This document shows positions 18,604 through 29,324 of a stretch of DNA of 64,000 bases, piece by piece. The position numbers and the translations under genes were made by a program. Under the pieces are notes generated by a model. That model saw only the letters and a program-made list of their open reading frames with translations, had not been told where the DNA came from and searched no databases. This stretch comes from an uncultured Pantoea sp. Its GTDB lineage: Bacteria > Pseudomonadota > Gammaproteobacteria > Enterobacterales > Enterobacteriaceae. Numbering within the stretch: the stretch's first letter is position 1; every line of letters begins with the position of its first letter. The stretch covers positions 1-64,000 of the forward strand of contig CAJYKU010000010.1 in NCBI GenBank assembly GCA_913775175.1, in the 5' to 3' direction.

Positions 18604-21111
18604 ATGTCTGATACTCAAATACTGGCGCTGGAAGGTCTCTCCTGCGGTCACTGTGTAAAACGGGTTAAAGCGGCGCTGGAACAGCGCAGTGATGTGGAAC
18701 AGGCTGAGGTAACGCAGCGGGAAGCGCACGTTACCGGTGCAGCCAGCGCCAGCGATCTTATCGCTACCGTTGAAGAGGCTGGTTATCATGCCACATTGAA
18801 AGATAACCCTACCCGCCCAAAGTCTGAACCGTTGCCAGCGGAAGATCCGCCGCCGGAGGGGCTGACAACGGTATCCCAGCCGGCAGAAGAGGCACTTCCG
18901 GTACAACATTTGCTCATCAATGGTATGAGCTGTGCCAGCTGTGTCAGTCGGGTTGAGCATGCGCTGCAGAGTGTTGCGGGTGTGACTCAGGCTCGCGTAA
19001 ACCTTGGCGAGCGCAGCGCACTGGTGCTGGGCGACGTTGCCGCACCAGCGCTGGTTAAAGCAGTGACTGACGCAGGCTATGATGCCGAGGTTATTGACGA
19101 TGAGCAGACCCGACGTGAACGTCAGCAGGCGAGCGCGCGGCAGGCGATGCGCCGCTTTAGCTGGCAGTCAGCGCTGGCGCTGGGTCTGGGCGTACCCATG
19201 ATGATCTGGGGTATGAGCAGCGATAACATGATGCTGACACCAGCCAATCAGACGCTGTGGCGCATACTGGGCGTTGTTACGCTGCTGGTCATGGTGGTTG
19301 CCGGTGGTCACTTCTACCAAAGCGCCTGGCGTGCACTGCGACACGCTACATCAACCATGGATACGCTGGTAGCACTGGGCACCGGTGCAGCGTGGCTCTA
19401 CTCAATAAGCGTAACCCTGCGGCCTGACTTTTTTCCACCGCAGGCGCGCCATCTCTATTTTGAAGCCAGCGTCATGATTATAGGCCTGATTAATCTTGGT
19501 CATGCACTGGAGCAGCGCGCCCGTCAGCGCGCTTCACGTGCGCTGGAGCGCCTGCTGGATCTTACTCCGGCACAGGCGCGTGTGATCACTGAACAGGGCG
19601 AAACCTTGTTGCCACTGAGTGAGATAACTACTGGCATGCATCTGAAGCTGGTCACCGGCGATCGCGTTCCTGTGGATGGTGAGGTGATTCAGGGCGAAGG
19701 CTGGTGCGATGAAGCGATGCTGACGGGTGAAGCAGTACCGCAGCAAAAAGCGTCCGGCAGCAAAGTCTACGCCGGCACGGTGCTGCAGGATGGCACACTG
19801 CAGTTTGTTGCCAGCGCCACTGGCAGCCATACCACACTGGCGCGCATCATTAATCTGGTGCGTCAGGCTCAGAGCAGTAAGCCGGAGATAGGTCGTCTCG
19901 CGGATCGTATCTCAGCGATCTTTGTTCCTGTGGTAGTGGCGATTGCGCTGCTGAGTGGCGCCATCTGGTATTTTACCGGACCTGCGCCACAGCTGGCTTA
20001 TGCGCTGGTTGTCGTGACCACAGTATTGATTATTGCCTGTCCCTGCGCACTGGGACTGGCTACACCGATGTCGGTTATTGCCGGGACGGGCCGCGCAGCA
20101 GAGCTGGGTATTCTGGTGCATGATGCGGATGCACTGCAGCACGCCAGTGAGGTTGATACCCTGGTATTTGATAAAACCGGCACACTGACCCTGGGATCGC
20201 CACAGATCGATGAAGTTTGTCGCTATGCTGACTGGGATCGTCAGCAGATCCTGACAGCGGCGGCACAGCTGGAGCAGGGATCGAATCATCCGCTGGCCAA
20301 AGCGATTGTTGCCGCAGCACCAGCACAGCCGCAGCACAGCGTTGCGCAATTTCGTACAATACGCGGCAAAGGCGTCAGCGCTACAATCGATGGCAGAACC
20401 CTGCTACTGGGTAACAGTGCCCTGCTGGATGAACAGCAGGTCAGCTACGAGGCTGCCCGTGATGATATTGCTCGCGTTGCAGCTGCCGGCGCGACCCCGG
20501 TACTGCTGGCAACCTCCCGGCAGTTGCTGGGGCTGATAGCACTGCGTGACAATCTGCGTCCTGAGAGCAAAGCCGTACTGCGGCAGCTGCATCAATCTGG
20601 CTATCGGCTGATCATGCTGACTGGCGATCACCAGACCACCGCCCGCGCTATCGCGGATGAAGCTGGTATGGATGAAGTGATTGCCGGCGTACTGCCGGAG
20701 GGAAAAGCAGCTGCGATCAGCGGTTTACAGCAGCAGGGGCGTAAGGTGATGATGGTAGGTGATGGCATCAATGATGCGCCGGCACTGGCACAGGCAGAAG
20801 TGGGAATAGCACTGGGCAGCGGCAGCGATGTGGCAATTGACACTGCCGCACTGACACTGATGCGCAATGACCTGCACGGTATCAGGGATGCGCTGGCAAT
20901 TTCACGTGCCACTCTGCGCAATATGCGGCAGAACCTGCTGGGCGCATTTGTCTATAACAGCTTTGGTATTCCCATTGCAGCCGGCCTGCTCTACCCCTTC
21001 ACCGGTCTGCTGCTGAGTCCGGTTGTCGCGGGTGCCGCAATGGCGCTCTCCTCGATTACCGTGGTCAGTAACGCCAATCGCCTGCTGCGGTTTACACCCG
21101 AACGTGAGTAA
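18604..21111 (+). CDS. copA: Cu(I)-exporting P1B-type ATPase
   Basis: Inner-membrane copper pump of 835 residues. Two N-terminal heavy-metal domains carry CGHC (14-17) and CASC (110-113). The membrane CPC motif is at 479-481, the phosphorylation site DKTGT begins at Asp523, and TGD and GDGINDAP complete the P domain. Eight membrane helices are expected. The ATG at 18604 is six bases from GAGGAG and gives the E. coli-like start MSDTQ; the ATG three bases earlier is too close. Controlled by the CueR promoter upstream. Confidence 0.97.
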   Translation: MSDTQILALEGLSCGHCVKRVKAALEQRSDVEQAEVTQREAHVTGAASASDLIATVEEAGYHATLKDNPTRPKSEPLPAEDPPPEGLTTVSQPAEEALPVQHLLINGMSCASCVSRVEHALQSVAGVTQARVNLGERSALVLGDVAAPALVKAVTDAGYDAEVIDDEQTRRERQQASARQAMRRFSWQSALALGLGVPMMIWGMSSDNMMLTPANQTLWRILGVVTLLVMVVAGGHFYQSAWRALRHATSTMDTLVALGTGAAWLYSISVTLRPDFFPPQARHLYFEASVMIIGLINLGHALEQRARQRASRALERLLDLTPAQARVITEQGETLLPLSEITTGMHLKLVTGDRVPVDGEVIQGEGWCDEAMLTGEAVPQQKASGSKVYAGTVLQDGTLQFVASATGSHTTLARIINLVRQAQSSKPEIGRLADRISAIFVPVVVAIALLSGAIWYFTGPAPQLAYALVVVTTVLIIACPCALGLATPMSVIAGTGRAAELGILVHDADALQHASEVDTLVFDKTGTLTLGSPQIDEVCRYADWDRQQILTAAAQLEQGSNHPLAKAIVAAAPAQPQHSVAQFRTIRGKGVSATIDGRTLLLGNSALLDEQQVSYEAARDDIARVAAAGATPVLLATSRQLLGLIALRDNLRPESKAVLRQLHQSGYRLIMLTGDHQTTARAIADEAGMDEVIAGVLPEGKAAAISGLQQQGRKVMMVGDGINDAPALAQAEVGIALGSGSDVAIDTAALTLMRNDLHGIRDALAISRATLRNMRQNLLGAFVYNSFGIPIAAGLLYPFTGLLLSPVVAGAAMALSSITVVSNANRLLRFTPERE

Positions 21112-21133
21112 CAGCAGCCTGTGTGCTGTTCTT
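21110..21133 (+). terminator. Hairpin at the copA 3' end
   Basis: AACAGCA pairs with TGCTGTT around a seven-base loop, and CTTT follows. The stem starts within the stop codon. A weak intrinsic terminator; read-through to ybaP is possible. Confidence 0.55.
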
Positions 21134-21183
21134 TAACCCAAAGAAATCGCTGGCGTGGCTTTTTTACACTTACAGGAGCGGGC

Positions 21184-21987
21184 ATGAAAGGCCAGATCTG
21201 GCAACAAATAGAGCGGCTGACCGCCATCCTTTTTCCGCCAGCCTATCGCTGGCCTGCAATGGATATGCATCTTGGTCAACGACGTCTGCATCTGGCGGGC
21301 AGTATTCATATGGGCACGCACACCATGCAGCCCTTGCCAGCCGGATTGCTGCGCCAGTTGCAGAAAGCGGATGCACTGATTGTTGAAGCGGATATTACCA
21401 GCAGCGCATCACCTTTTGCGGATACAGAGACGCTGCCGCCGCTTAACACTCGGCTTGATGCCGCGACACTGGTGCGGCTTCAGACGCTGTGCAAAGAGCT
21501 GGCGCTGGATGTTGCCATGTTTGACTCCCTGCCCTGCTGGCAGATTGCCCTGATGCTGCAGGTTCAGCAGGCGCAGCGTCTTGGATTACGCCCGGAGTAT
21601 GGCGTGGATTATCAGCTGCTACAGGCAGCTAAGCGCAGCGGCAAAACAGTCATTGAACTGGAAGGCCCGGACACGCAGATTGCTCTGCTGAAATCGTTAC
21701 CGCATGAGGGACGTGACCTGTTGCTGGATACGCTGGAACACTGGCATACCAATGCCCGGCTGCTCCAGACCATGATTAGCTGGTGGCTTGAATCTCCACC
21801 GATGCAGCAGCCAGTATTGTTGCCAGCCACATTTAGCAGCGAGCTGAATAATACGCTGATGCGCAACCGTAATCAGCAATGGTGCGAACGGCTGCTTGCA
21901 CTGCCGCCCGGGCGTTACCTGGTCGCAGTTGGTGCTCTGCATCTTTATGGCGACGACAATCTGCCCGATCTGCTGAAACAGGCGTAA
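21184..21987 (+). CDS. ybaP: TraB/GumN-family protein YbaP
   Basis: A 267-residue protein of the TraB/GumN family (erythromycin-esterase-like fold). The family hallmarks are an N-terminal GSIHMG motif (residues 38-43) with the conserved ADALIVEAD, and the C-terminal YLVAVGALHLYGDDNL. A clear signal peptide is not seen at the chosen start, which follows AGGAG by five bases. The family is proposed to contain metalloproteases, but YbaP has no established function. Confidence 0.9.
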   Translation: MKGQIWQQIERLTAILFPPAYRWPAMDMHLGQRRLHLAGSIHMGTHTMQPLPAGLLRQLQKADALIVEADITSSASPFADTETLPPLNTRLDAATLVRLQTLCKELALDVAMFDSLPCWQIALMLQVQQAQRLGLRPEYGVDYQLLQAAKRSGKTVIELEGPDTQIALLKSLPHEGRDLLLDTLEHWHTNARLLQTMISWWLESPPMQQPVLLPATFSSELNNTLMRNRNQQWCERLLALPPGRYLVAVGALHLYGDDNLPDLLKQA

Positions 21988-22196
21988 CTGAATTCAGAAA
22001 GCAAGGCTGCAGTACAGGGGCTGGCGAGGCAAAAAAAGAAGGCCGATATCACTATCGACCTGTCAAAGAGAAGTTTGTTTATGATTTTGGTTATCGCCAG
22101 CAGAACTGGCGCGGACCAATTCTCGCGCAAAGTTCAGATTTTCGCCACTACTATTACTGCAATTTTTAAGAAGAATTTTTGTCGTAAGGATTAATG

Positions 22197-22676
22197 ATGA
22201 CGCCTGCGGTCAAATTACTGGAAAAAAATAGCGTGCCATTTACGCTGCATCCCTATGAACATGACAGCAGCGAAACGCACTTTGGCGACGAAGCAGTACG
22301 TAAGCTCAATCTCGATGCACGTCAGGTATTTAAAACGCTGCTGGTTGCACTGAATGGCAATGCCAAATTGCTGGCAGTAGCGGTAACGCCAGTCTCCTCA
22401 CAGCTGGATCTCAAAAAAGTTGCCCGGGCACTGGGCGCTAAAAAAGCGGATATGGCCGATCCTCAGCTGGCACAGCGTGTCACTGGCTATCTGATTGGCG
22501 GAATCAGCCCGCTGGGACAAAAAAAGCGTCTGCCAACGGTGATTGACCACCAGGCCAGTGAGTTTGCCACGCTGTTTGTTTCCGGTGGCAGACGCGGTCT
22601 GGATATTGAACTGGCGCTACCGGATCTGGCACATCTGCTTGATGCTGTTGTAGCTGATATCGCGCGGCGCGACTAA
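22197..22676 (+). CDS. ybaK: Cys-tRNA(Pro)/Cys-tRNA(Cys) deacylase YbaK
   Basis: A 159-residue trans-editing protein that hydrolyses Cys-tRNA(Pro) made by mistake by ProRS. The INS-like fold shows the conserved Lys in VFKTLLVA, then [27 protein letters not shown] and [13 protein letters not shown]. Started at the second of two tandem ATGs because AAGGA is six bases upstream of it and the length then equals E. coli YbaK. Its stop overlaps the convergent LysR gene by four bases. Confidence 0.96.
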   Translation: MTPAVKLLEKNSVPFTLHPYEHDSSETHFGDEAVRKLNLDARQVFKTLLVALNGNAKLLAVAVTPVSSQLDLKKVARALGAKKADMADPQLAQRVTGYLIGGISPLGQKKRLPTVIDHQASEFATLFVSGGRRGLDIELALPDLAHLLDAVVADIARRD

Positions 22677-23545
22677 TCGGGCCGCTGTGCACAGAGCTGA
22701 TCGATCATCCAGCGCCCGGCGGGTCCGGGTGGATTACGCCGCGACCAGACTACATCCACAGCAATATGCTGCGGCCAGCCGGGTACGCAGAGCTCTTTAA
22801 GCACCTTGTGGCCAAACTGCTCCACCAGCCAGCTCGGCAGGACACTCCAGCCAAACCCCTGCTCGGCCATCTCCAGCAGCAACAGATAGGTTGGTGCTGA
22901 CCAGGTCCGGCCTGCCGCAGGCAGGGGTTCCCGCGTCTGTACCCAGGTATTCAACCGTAACTGACGCAGCTCGCTAAGCTGAGCCTCACTAACCTGCCGC
23001 TGCTGTGCCAGCGGGTGATCCTGATGCAAAAAAATCGCCATTTGTGCCTCTACCTGGAGCCGTGCAACAGCCAGATCGGGCGGCAGCGATGGCTGGGTTC
23101 GCACCACACCAAGATGGATGCGCCCTGCCTGCAGCAAATCCAGAACATCGTCATCTTCCGCAATCATGCATTCAAAATCGATATCAGGATAACGGGCATC
23201 AAAACGTGTCAGCAGCGTTTCGTGGTGATCCGCCTGCCAGAAATCGGAAATAGCCAGACTCAGACGTGGCTCGACCCCCTGCGAGAGACGCAGAGCCAGC
23301 TCATCAAGCCGCTGGCTGGCAGCCAGAATCTGCTGCACCTGCGCCAGAGCGCGCTCCCCCTGCGGCGTCAGTACGGGCTGCCGACCGCTACGATCAAACA
23401 GCGCAAAACCCAGGTCAATTTCGAGATTAGCAATTGCAGTACTAATAGTGGACTGGCTTTTTCCCAGTGCCCGTGCTGCCGCAGAGAATGAGCCACTGGC
23501 AACCGTCTGAACCAGCGCCTCCAGAGATTCCGGAGAGTATTTCAT
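22673..23545 (-). CDS. LysR-family regulator, divergent from a PACE efflux gene
   Basis: A 290-residue LysR-type regulator: N-terminal helix-turn-helix ([24 protein letters not shown]) and a substrate-binding-type effector domain from about residue 90. It is divergent from the PACE transporter gene with 90 bp between the starts, the layout of a dedicated local regulator. The Acinetobacter PACE gene aceI is likewise controlled by an adjacent LysR protein (AceR), which supports but does not prove the same logic here. Effector unknown. Confidence 0.88.
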   Translation of the reverse strand: MKYSPESLEALVQTVASGSFSAAARALGKSQSTISTAIANLEIDLGFALFDRSGRQPVLTPQGERALAQVQQILAASQRLDELALRLSQGVEPRLSLAISDFWQADHHETLLTRFDARYPDIDFECMIAEDDDVLDLLQAGRIHLGVVRTQPSLPPDLAVARLQVEAQMAIFLHQDHPLAQQRQVSEAQLSELRQLRLNTWVQTREPLPAAGRTWSAPTYLLLLEMAEQGFGWSVLPSWLVEQFGHKVLKELCVPGWPQHIAVDVVWSRRNPPGPAGRWMIDQLCAQRPD

Positions 23546-23635
23546 ATTAAACCATCGCTTTTATCGATAGATGCTCATTTTATCTCAGAATAATCCAGTG
23601 TCAAAATAGGCGCCACTATCTAACCGGAGGTGTTT

Positions 23636-24067
23636 ATGCGTACCCGTTCGCTGAAAGAACGAATTATTCATGCTGCTGGCTTTGAAGGCCTGGCCATTGT
23701 GACAATCTCGCCGCTGGCAGCGTGGATCATGCACAAACCCCTGTTCCAGATGGGTGCACTGGCGCTTATGCTCTCCACCGTTGCCATGATCTGGAATATG
23801 ATTTACAACACGCTGTTTGATCGCATCTGGCCGCCGCATCAAAAACGCGGTCTGGGATTGCGTGCCATGCATGCGCTCTGCTTTGAGGGAGGATTTATTC
23901 TGATCGGATTGCCTGTTGCAGCCGGTATGCTGAATATTTCGCTTTCAGCCGCGTTTATGCTGGAAATTGGCTTCTTTCTGTTTTTCCTGCCTTACACCAT
24001 GGCCTATAACTGGGTGTGGGATAAGCTGCGGCCACGCTGGTTTGCCCGGACGTCATGCCGCGCGTAG
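23636..24067 (+). CDS. PACE-family multidrug/biocide efflux protein
   Basis: A 143-residue inner-membrane protein with four hydrophobic helices arranged as two tandem bacterial transmembrane-pair domains. The first shows RIIHAAGFEGLAIVTISPLAAW and WNMIYNTLFD, the second RAMHALCFEGGFILIGLP and YTMAYNWVWD. These repeats and the conserved Glu in the first helix are diagnostic of PACE proteins (AceI type), which export chlorhexidine, other biocides or short diamines such as cadaverine. CGGAGGTG precedes the ATG at 23636. Divergent from its probable regulator. The substrate is not predictable from sequence. Confidence 0.9.
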   Translation: MRTRSLKERIIHAAGFEGLAIVTISPLAAWIMHKPLFQMGALALMLSTVAMIWNMIYNTLFDRIWPPHQKRGLGLRAMHALCFEGGFILIGLPVAAGMLNISLSAAFMLEIGFFLFFLPYTMAYNWVWDKLRPRWFARTSCRA

Positions 24068-24083
24068 CACTATGATGGATATG

Positions 24084-24114
24084 GCTTCCGGTGATAACGT
24101 TTATCGCCGGAAGC
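24084..24114. terminator. Bidirectional hairpin between the PACE gene and ushA
   Basis: GCTTCCGG-T-GATAA pairs with TTATC-G-CCGGAAGC around a short loop, a long stem with one mismatch. It lies between convergent stop codons. There is no clear T-run on either side. Confidence 0.6.
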
Positions 24115-24130
24115 CGGAAGTGATACACGC

Positions 24131-25882
24131 TTACTGCTGTGCGGCACGCGGCCAGATCCAGGCCATAATCATCTGCGGATAGCTGCGCTTACGCGCTTTC
24201 TCCTGCGCTTTGTCGCGCTCCTGTCGCTGCTCGCTGGTGAGATGCACAATGGCGGGCGGCACAAAATCTGCGACTCTCAGTGGTGAGTGCTGTATAACAT
24301 AGTCGCGCAGTACCTCAGCATCACGTTTGCCGCTGTTGTGATAACCCACAAGCGTAGTCAGCTGTGGATAACCATCGCCGCCGCTGGCATTAAAGCTGTT
24401 AGTCGCAAGACGATAGATTTTCTCTTTCTGCAGCGGCACACCATTGATTTTTACCTCGCTGACCGTTTTACCATCTGCAACCAGGCTAAGGCCGGCAAAC
24501 TGGGCAAAGCCGCCGGAGTTGGCGCTGATATTGGCAACGTTTGCGAGATAGTCGAGCAGTGCTTTACCACTCAGCGTAACTGACACCACCTGATTATTGA
24601 ATGGCTGAACCTGCAGCAGGTCGCGCCAGCTTAATTCACCGGCAGCCAGCGAGGTACGAATGCCGCCGCCGCTGATCACCGCCACGTCTGCTTTGGTCGC
24701 TGCCATCTGCGCACGCAGGATCAGCTGCGCCAGATTGGTCTGTTCAAAGCGCACTTTGTTGCGCTCACCGACAAACAGACCATCGCTGCTGCCGACCTTC
24801 ACATCCAGCTCTTTACCGGCTCGTAACTGGAACGGCGTGAGTAACTTCATCATCGCCGTATTAGGCGCAATTAACTGCTGATAAGGCAGCCAGGTTTCGC
24901 TGCCATCCTGGTTGGCAATCTTATGCTTGAGGTTAACCGGAATAAGCTGATAGTTATCCAGCGTCAGCTTGCCATTGAGAAAGGTAAAATCGCCACGTCC
25001 GACAAATTTGCCCCACTCTTTGGCCTGCATAATCCAGACCCCGTTCTGCTGGTCAGGACGGCAGGGCTGACCAGGCTGATAATCCTGCTCGCTGCGGTTA
25101 TCCTGCGCCATACAGACGGCATCATGCGAGTGACCGCCAACAATCACGTTCAGCGTACCGGGCGGCAGGCTGCGTGCCAGCTCCACATCACCAGGTGCAT
25201 TGCTGCCATGCTCGCCATTGTCGTAATGCCCCATATGTGTCAGTGCGACGATAACATCAGGCTTTTCCTCTGCACGCAATTCCGCCACCGCTTTCAGCGT
25301 CTCTTTGACCGGATCGCGGATATCGATCTGCGCCACATTCTCCGGATTAGTGATATGCAATGTATCGGTGGTGGTCAGGCCAATCACCGCAATTTTCAGT
25401 CCCATACGGTTAAATATGGCCCAGGGCTTAAACAGTCGCTGATCGCTGCCTTTTTGATAAATATTGGCGGCAAGAAAAGGAAAACGGGCCCATTTTTGCT
25501 GTTGTGCCAGTACTGCGGGCGGGTTATCAAACTCGTGATTGCCCAGCGCCATTGCATCATATCCCACCAGATTCATGCCGCGAATATCAGGTTCTGCTTT
25601 CAGCAGATCAGATTCAGGTACGCCGGTATTAATATCACCTGCCGACAGGATCAGCGCCCCGCCGCCATGTGCCTGGACATCATAACGCTGCTGATCCATC
25701 AGCGTCTTTTGTGCCGCCAGACCATATTCGCCCTGCGCGTTACTCCAGAAATGACCGTGGTGATCGTTGGTATGCAGGATGGTGAAGCGATAGCTGCGGT
25801 CGGTTTGCCACGCCTGCGCCAGCAGCGGTGCCAGTAAAACCAGCAGTGCCAGCCAGCGCGTGTTCAGGGATGGTAACAGCAC
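24131..25882 (-). CDS. ushA: Periplasmic UDP-sugar hydrolase / 5'-nucleotidase
   Basis: A 583-residue bimetal 5'-nucleotidase that degrades UDP-sugars and nucleotides in the periplasm for uptake. The N-terminal metallophosphatase domain has LHTNDHHGHF, GDINTGVPESD, GNHEFDN, THMGHYDNGEHGSN and GGHSHD; the C-terminal substrate domain has SGGGIRTSL and FNASGGDGYP. A GTG start at 25882 is chosen because AAGGAGAG precedes it and it gives a compact signal peptide cut near LAQA-W. The longer frame to 26053 would bury the signal sequence. Confidence 0.95.
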   Translation of the reverse strand: MLLPSLNTRWLALLVLLAPLLAQAWQTDRSYRFTILHTNDHHGHFWSNAQGEYGLAAQKTLMDQQRYDVQAHGGGALILSAGDINTGVPESDLLKAEPDIRGMNLVGYDAMALGNHEFDNPPAVLAQQQKWARFPFLAANIYQKGSDQRLFKPWAIFNRMGLKIAVIGLTTTDTLHITNPENVAQIDIRDPVKETLKAVAELRAEEKPDVIVALTHMGHYDNGEHGSNAPGDVELARSLPPGTLNVIVGGHSHDAVCMAQDNRSEQDYQPGQPCRPDQQNGVWIMQAKEWGKFVGRGDFTFLNGKLTLDNYQLIPVNLKHKIANQDGSETWLPYQQLIAPNTAMMKLLTPFQLRAGKELDVKVGSSDGLFVGERNKVRFEQTNLAQLILRAQMAATKADVAVISGGGIRTSLAAGELSWRDLLQVQPFNNQVVSVTLSGKALLDYLANVANISANSGGFAQFAGLSLVADGKTVSEVKINGVPLQKEKIYRLATNSFNASGGDGYPQLTTLVGYHNSGKRDAEVLRDYVIQHSPLRVADFVPPAIVHLTSEQRQERDKAQEKARKRSYPQMIMAWIWPRAAQQ

Positions 25883-26230
25883 AATGCTCTCCTTGTTTGA
25901 TGATTCCCACTGCAGTGTGGACCTGATAAATCTTCTCACCTCTGTGTCGCACAGTTCACCGTTTAACTCAAGCCGAAAGGCAAACTGAGCGCTAATTAAA
26001 AAAACAGGCTCTGTAACGCTCAGGTGTAATCTGCTTTTTTCTCTCCATCTCACAGCACTAACTAATGGCTTTTAGCCATGGATAAGTAAGAAAAATAGCA
26101 CTCAGCCACGCTTTACTGCGTTTTTTTTCGATTTATCCAGCTTTAGTCGCTAAATCTTTGAACGTCAGTGCCGAAGATGCATTACACTTTACTGTTACAA
26201 GCGGACACATCTGTATACAAGGAGAAAGGC
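25883..26230. other. Divergent control region of ushA and ybaL
   Basis: About 350 bases between divergent starts. AT-rich, with a small hairpin around 26065-26080 (ATGGC/GCCAT) and an eight-T run near 26121. I see no near-consensus promoter pair, operator or RNA motif I could defend. Confidence 0.4.
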
Positions 26231-27919
26231 ATGCATCACACCACACCGTTGATCACCACTATTGTCGGGGGCCTGGTTCTTGCATTTCTTCTTGGCATGC
26301 TGGCAAATCGTCTTCGCATCTCTCCACTTGTGGGCTATCTGCTGGCAGGCGTGATGGCAGGCCCGTTCACACCCGGTTTTGTTGCCGATACCAATCTGGC
26401 GCCGGAACTGGCAGAGCTTGGCGTTATTCTGTTGATGTTTGGTGTGGGTCTGCACTTTTCACTGAAAGATCTGATGGCGGTGAAAGCGATAGCCATTCCT
26501 GGAGCGATAGCGCAGATTGCCGTTGCGACGCTGCTGGGAATGGGACTCGCCTGGAGTATGGAGTGGTCGTGGATGACCGGGCTGGTATTTGGTCTCTGTC
26601 TCTCTACCGCCAGCACCGTTGTGCTGCTGCGGGCGCTGGAGGAGCGTCAGCTGATTGATAGTCAGCGCGGGCAAATCGCCATCGGCTGGCTGATAGTAGA
26701 AGATCTGGTGATGGTGCTGACGCTGGTGCTGCTGCCTGCGATTGCCGCTATGCTGGAACAGGGTAATGCCAGCCCGACGCTGCTGGCCTGGGATCTGCTA
26801 CTGACTATCGGCAAAGTTGCCGCCTTTATGATATTGATGATGGTGGTGGGTCGGCGCGTGATCCCGTGGATTCTGGCAAAAAGTGCTGCTACCGGATCGC
26901 GCGAACTCTTTACTCTGTCGGTGCTGGCGCTGGCGCTGGGTATCGCTTTTGGTGCTGTCGAGTTCTTTGATGTCTCCTTTGCGCTGGGTGCCTTTTTTGC
27001 CGGCATGGTGCTTAATGAATCTGAGCTAAGCCAGCGCGCAGCGCGCGACACACTGCCACTACGCGACGCGTTTGCGGTTCTGTTTTTTGTCTCAGTCGGC
27101 ATGTTATTCGATCCGATGATCCTGGTTGAGCAGCCGCTGGCAATACTGGGCGCGCTGGCCATTGTAGTTCTGGGCAAATCGATCGCCGCCTGGGCGCTGG
27201 TGACGCTGCTGGGCCATTCGCGCCGCACGGCGCTGACTATCTCAGTCAGCCTGGCGCAGATTGGCGAATTTGCCTTTATCCTTGCCGGTCTCGGCATCTC
27301 TCTTGATCTGTTAAGTGAAGAGGGGCGTAATCTGGTACTGGCAGCGGCAATCCTGTCGATTATGCTCAACCCCATCCTCTTCTCGCTGCTTGAGCGCTAT
27401 CTTGATAAAACCGAGACGATAGAAGAGCAGACGCTGGAAGAGGCAATGGCTGAGGAGAGCCAGATCCCGGTGGATATCTGTAATCATGCAGTGATCGTGG
27501 GTTACGGTCGTGTGGGCAGCCTGCTTGGACAGCAGCTGCTGGAAGCAGGCATACCGCTGGTGGTGGTCGAGAATTCACGTCCACGCGTGGAAGCGCTGCG
27601 TGAACAGGGGATTCGGGCGGTGCTCGGCAATGCGGCCAGAGCAGAAACCATGGAGCTGGCGCGTCTGGACTGCGCCCGCTGGCTGCTGCTGACAATTCCC
27701 AACGGCTATGAAGCGGGCGAAGTTGTGGTCGCCGCACGCGAAAAACGCCAGGACATTGAGATCATTGCACGAGCGCACTATGACGATGAAGTGGCCTATA
27801 TCATGGATCGCGGTGCTAACCGGGTGGTGATGGGCGAACGTGAAATCGCCAGCAGCATGCTGAATGTGCTGAAAGCAGAGATTGCTGTTAACCCAATCTC
27901 CCGCGAATGCCCAATCTGA
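26231..27919 (+). CDS. ybaL: Kef-type cation/proton antiporter YbaL
   Basis: A 562-residue CPA2-family antiporter: about 12 membrane segments (to about residue 385) followed by a cytosolic TrkA-N domain with the NAD-binding motif VIVGYGRVGSLLG (about 420). No KefF-type ancillary gene is adjacent. The ATG at 26231 (AAGGAGAAAGG upstream) gives MHHTTPLITTIVGG, matching the E. coli start. K+/H+ exchange is inferred from the family. Confidence 0.95.
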   Translation: MHHTTPLITTIVGGLVLAFLLGMLANRLRISPLVGYLLAGVMAGPFTPGFVADTNLAPELAELGVILLMFGVGLHFSLKDLMAVKAIAIPGAIAQIAVATLLGMGLAWSMEWSWMTGLVFGLCLSTASTVVLLRALEERQLIDSQRGQIAIGWLIVEDLVMVLTLVLLPAIAAMLEQGNASPTLLAWDLLLTIGKVAAFMILMMVVGRRVIPWILAKSAATGSRELFTLSVLALALGIAFGAVEFFDVSFALGAFFAGMVLNESELSQRAARDTLPLRDAFAVLFFVSVGMLFDPMILVEQPLAILGALAIVVLGKSIAAWALVTLLGHSRRTALTISVSLAQIGEFAFILAGLGISLDLLSEEGRNLVLAAAILSIMLNPILFSLLERYLDKTETIEEQTLEEAMAEESQIPVDICNHAVIVGYGRVGSLLGQQLLEAGIPLVVVENSRPRVEALREQGIRAVLGNAARAETMELARLDCARWLLLTIPNGYEAGEVVVAAREKRQDIEIIARAHYDDEVAYIMDRGANRVVMGEREIASSMLNVLKAEIAVNPISRECPI

Positions 27920-27932
27920 ACGCCACAACGCT

Positions 27933-27963
27933 CCTGCCAGCGCAAGGCTGGCAGGCTTTGTTT
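27933..27963 (+). terminator. Rho-independent terminator of ybaL
   Basis: CCTGCCAGC pairs perfectly with GCTGGCAGG around a five-base loop and is followed by CTTTGTTT. It lies between ybaL and the convergent gsk stop. Confidence 0.85.
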
Positions 27964-29263
27964 AGCGATCCCAGTAGGACTCTTCCAGGCTATCCTCGCG
28001 CTCAGGCAATCCGCGCGTAAGGCGCGGCGAGTGCTGATTAAGTACCTGATAGCTTACACGGTTGGCATATTTACATACCTGCGCCAGCGATGAATAGGTC
28101 AGATACTCGCGCGCATGCTTGCTCGAATTGGGTACGTTGTGACGATGGAAGTTATTGGCGGTGATATCGTGCAGCAGTGCAGCCAGCGCACCATCGCCTG
28201 CACCATTGGTATTCATGATTTTCTCAGGCCCGCCCATATAGGGAGCGATATGTGAGAAAATGCGCAGCGGCTGCTGACAATCCTGGCGACGCATTGCACG
28301 GCTGAACTCATACTGATTAAACTCAGCGATCGCGCCCGGCAGCAGCGGGTGGTTGGTTTTACGCCGGAATGCCTCTTCAGTAAAGCCTGCCATATAGAGT
28401 CCGCCCGGCCCGGCGGTACAGAGCACCAGATCGACCCACTCCAGCGCCATATCAGCTGCCAGCAGCGGATCCTGTTCGCCCGTCAGCGCAAAGGCTTCCT
28501 CTTCATTCATGGCTACAATTGAGACATGCTCACGCAGGAAATTGCGCCAGAACTGCGGATCGTCCTGGATAACATATTTGGTCCCCAGCGTCAGCACGAC
28601 CGGCACATTGTGCTTTTTCGCATAGCCAATGGCGCGCAGCGTGGCGTCCGGCATAGGTTCACCTGGCTGACAGCGCACCAGATAGGAGGTCAGCACCAGC
28701 GCCGATGCACCCGCTATCGCCTCTTCCGGGATCCGATCGGCATGCAGCTGATTCATCTGTCCCGGACTGATAGCAAAAGTGCGTTCGCCATGTTCATCAA
28801 TCAGCGTAAAACAGCGGCCAATGGCACCATCCACACCCTGCAGAAAGTTGAGGTCCATGCGGCTGGAGGTGTTGCAGAGGTAGCGATAAGCATAACCTCC
28901 AATCTGGATGTTGTTACACATCACGCCCAGCAGCACTGAGCGGTCATCAGCCAGCACCGAGTAGTTATGCAGCGTATTGCCAATGGTTCCGCCCGCAAAC
29001 TGGTGCGTGATAAGCTGATTCTGCATCAGCTCACCATAGAGAGCCTCTGCCGTATCATCATCAATCACCAGCGAGTGTCCCGCACTCAGACCGTAACGCT
29101 GCAGGAAATCATCATCAACTTTGGCTTCAATATCGACCAGCGTCTGGTCAATACCCACGACCCAGCTGCCCTCCTCCTGCTCCTGCTGAATCGCCTGCAG
29201 TAGCGGGTCGCGCGCATTAACGGGAAAATAGTGTTTGGATTTACGTTTGCCGGGAAATTTCAT
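27962..29263 (-). CDS. gsk: Inosine/guanosine kinase
   Basis: A 433-residue PfkB-family kinase that phosphorylates inosine and guanosine for purine salvage. The ribokinase-type motifs are a GGTIGNTLHNY segment near residue 96 and the C-terminal NTNGAGDGALAALLHDI with the catalytic Asp. The E. coli aes gene that normally lies between hemH and gsk is absent. Confidence 0.96.
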   Translation of the reverse strand: MKFPGKRKSKHYFPVNARDPLLQAIQQEQEEGSWVVGIDQTLVDIEAKVDDDFLQRYGLSAGHSLVIDDDTAEALYGELMQNQLITHQFAGGTIGNTLHNYSVLADDRSVLLGVMCNNIQIGGYAYRYLCNTSSRMDLNFLQGVDGAIGRCFTLIDEHGERTFAISPGQMNQLHADRIPEEAIAGASALVLTSYLVRCQPGEPMPDATLRAIGYAKKHNVPVVLTLGTKYVIQDDPQFWRNFLREHVSIVAMNEEEAFALTGEQDPLLAADMALEWVDLVLCTAGPGGLYMAGFTEEAFRRKTNHPLLPGAIAEFNQYEFSRAMRRQDCQQPLRIFSHIAPYMGGPEKIMNTNGAGDGALAALLHDITANNFHRHNVPNSSKHAREYLTYSSLAQVCKYANRVSYQVLNQHSPRLTRGLPEREDSLEESYWDR

Positions 29264-29288
29264 GAAAAGCAGTCATCAGAGAAACAGA

Positions 29289-29316
29289 GGCAGAGAAGCA
29301 TATCACATTCTCTGCC
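29289..29316 (-). terminator. Terminator-like hairpin after hemH
   Basis: GGCAGAGAA pairs perfectly with TTCTCTGCC around a ten-base loop, just beyond the hemH stop on the minus strand. A pyrimidine-rich stretch (TCTGTTTCTC) follows in that direction. Confidence 0.65.
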
Positions 29317-29324
29317 CGATGCGG

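Noticed and set aside
24923..25837. 304-codon plus-strand frame antisense to ushA
   Set aside because: It lies wholly inside the conserved ushA coding region and has no known domain.
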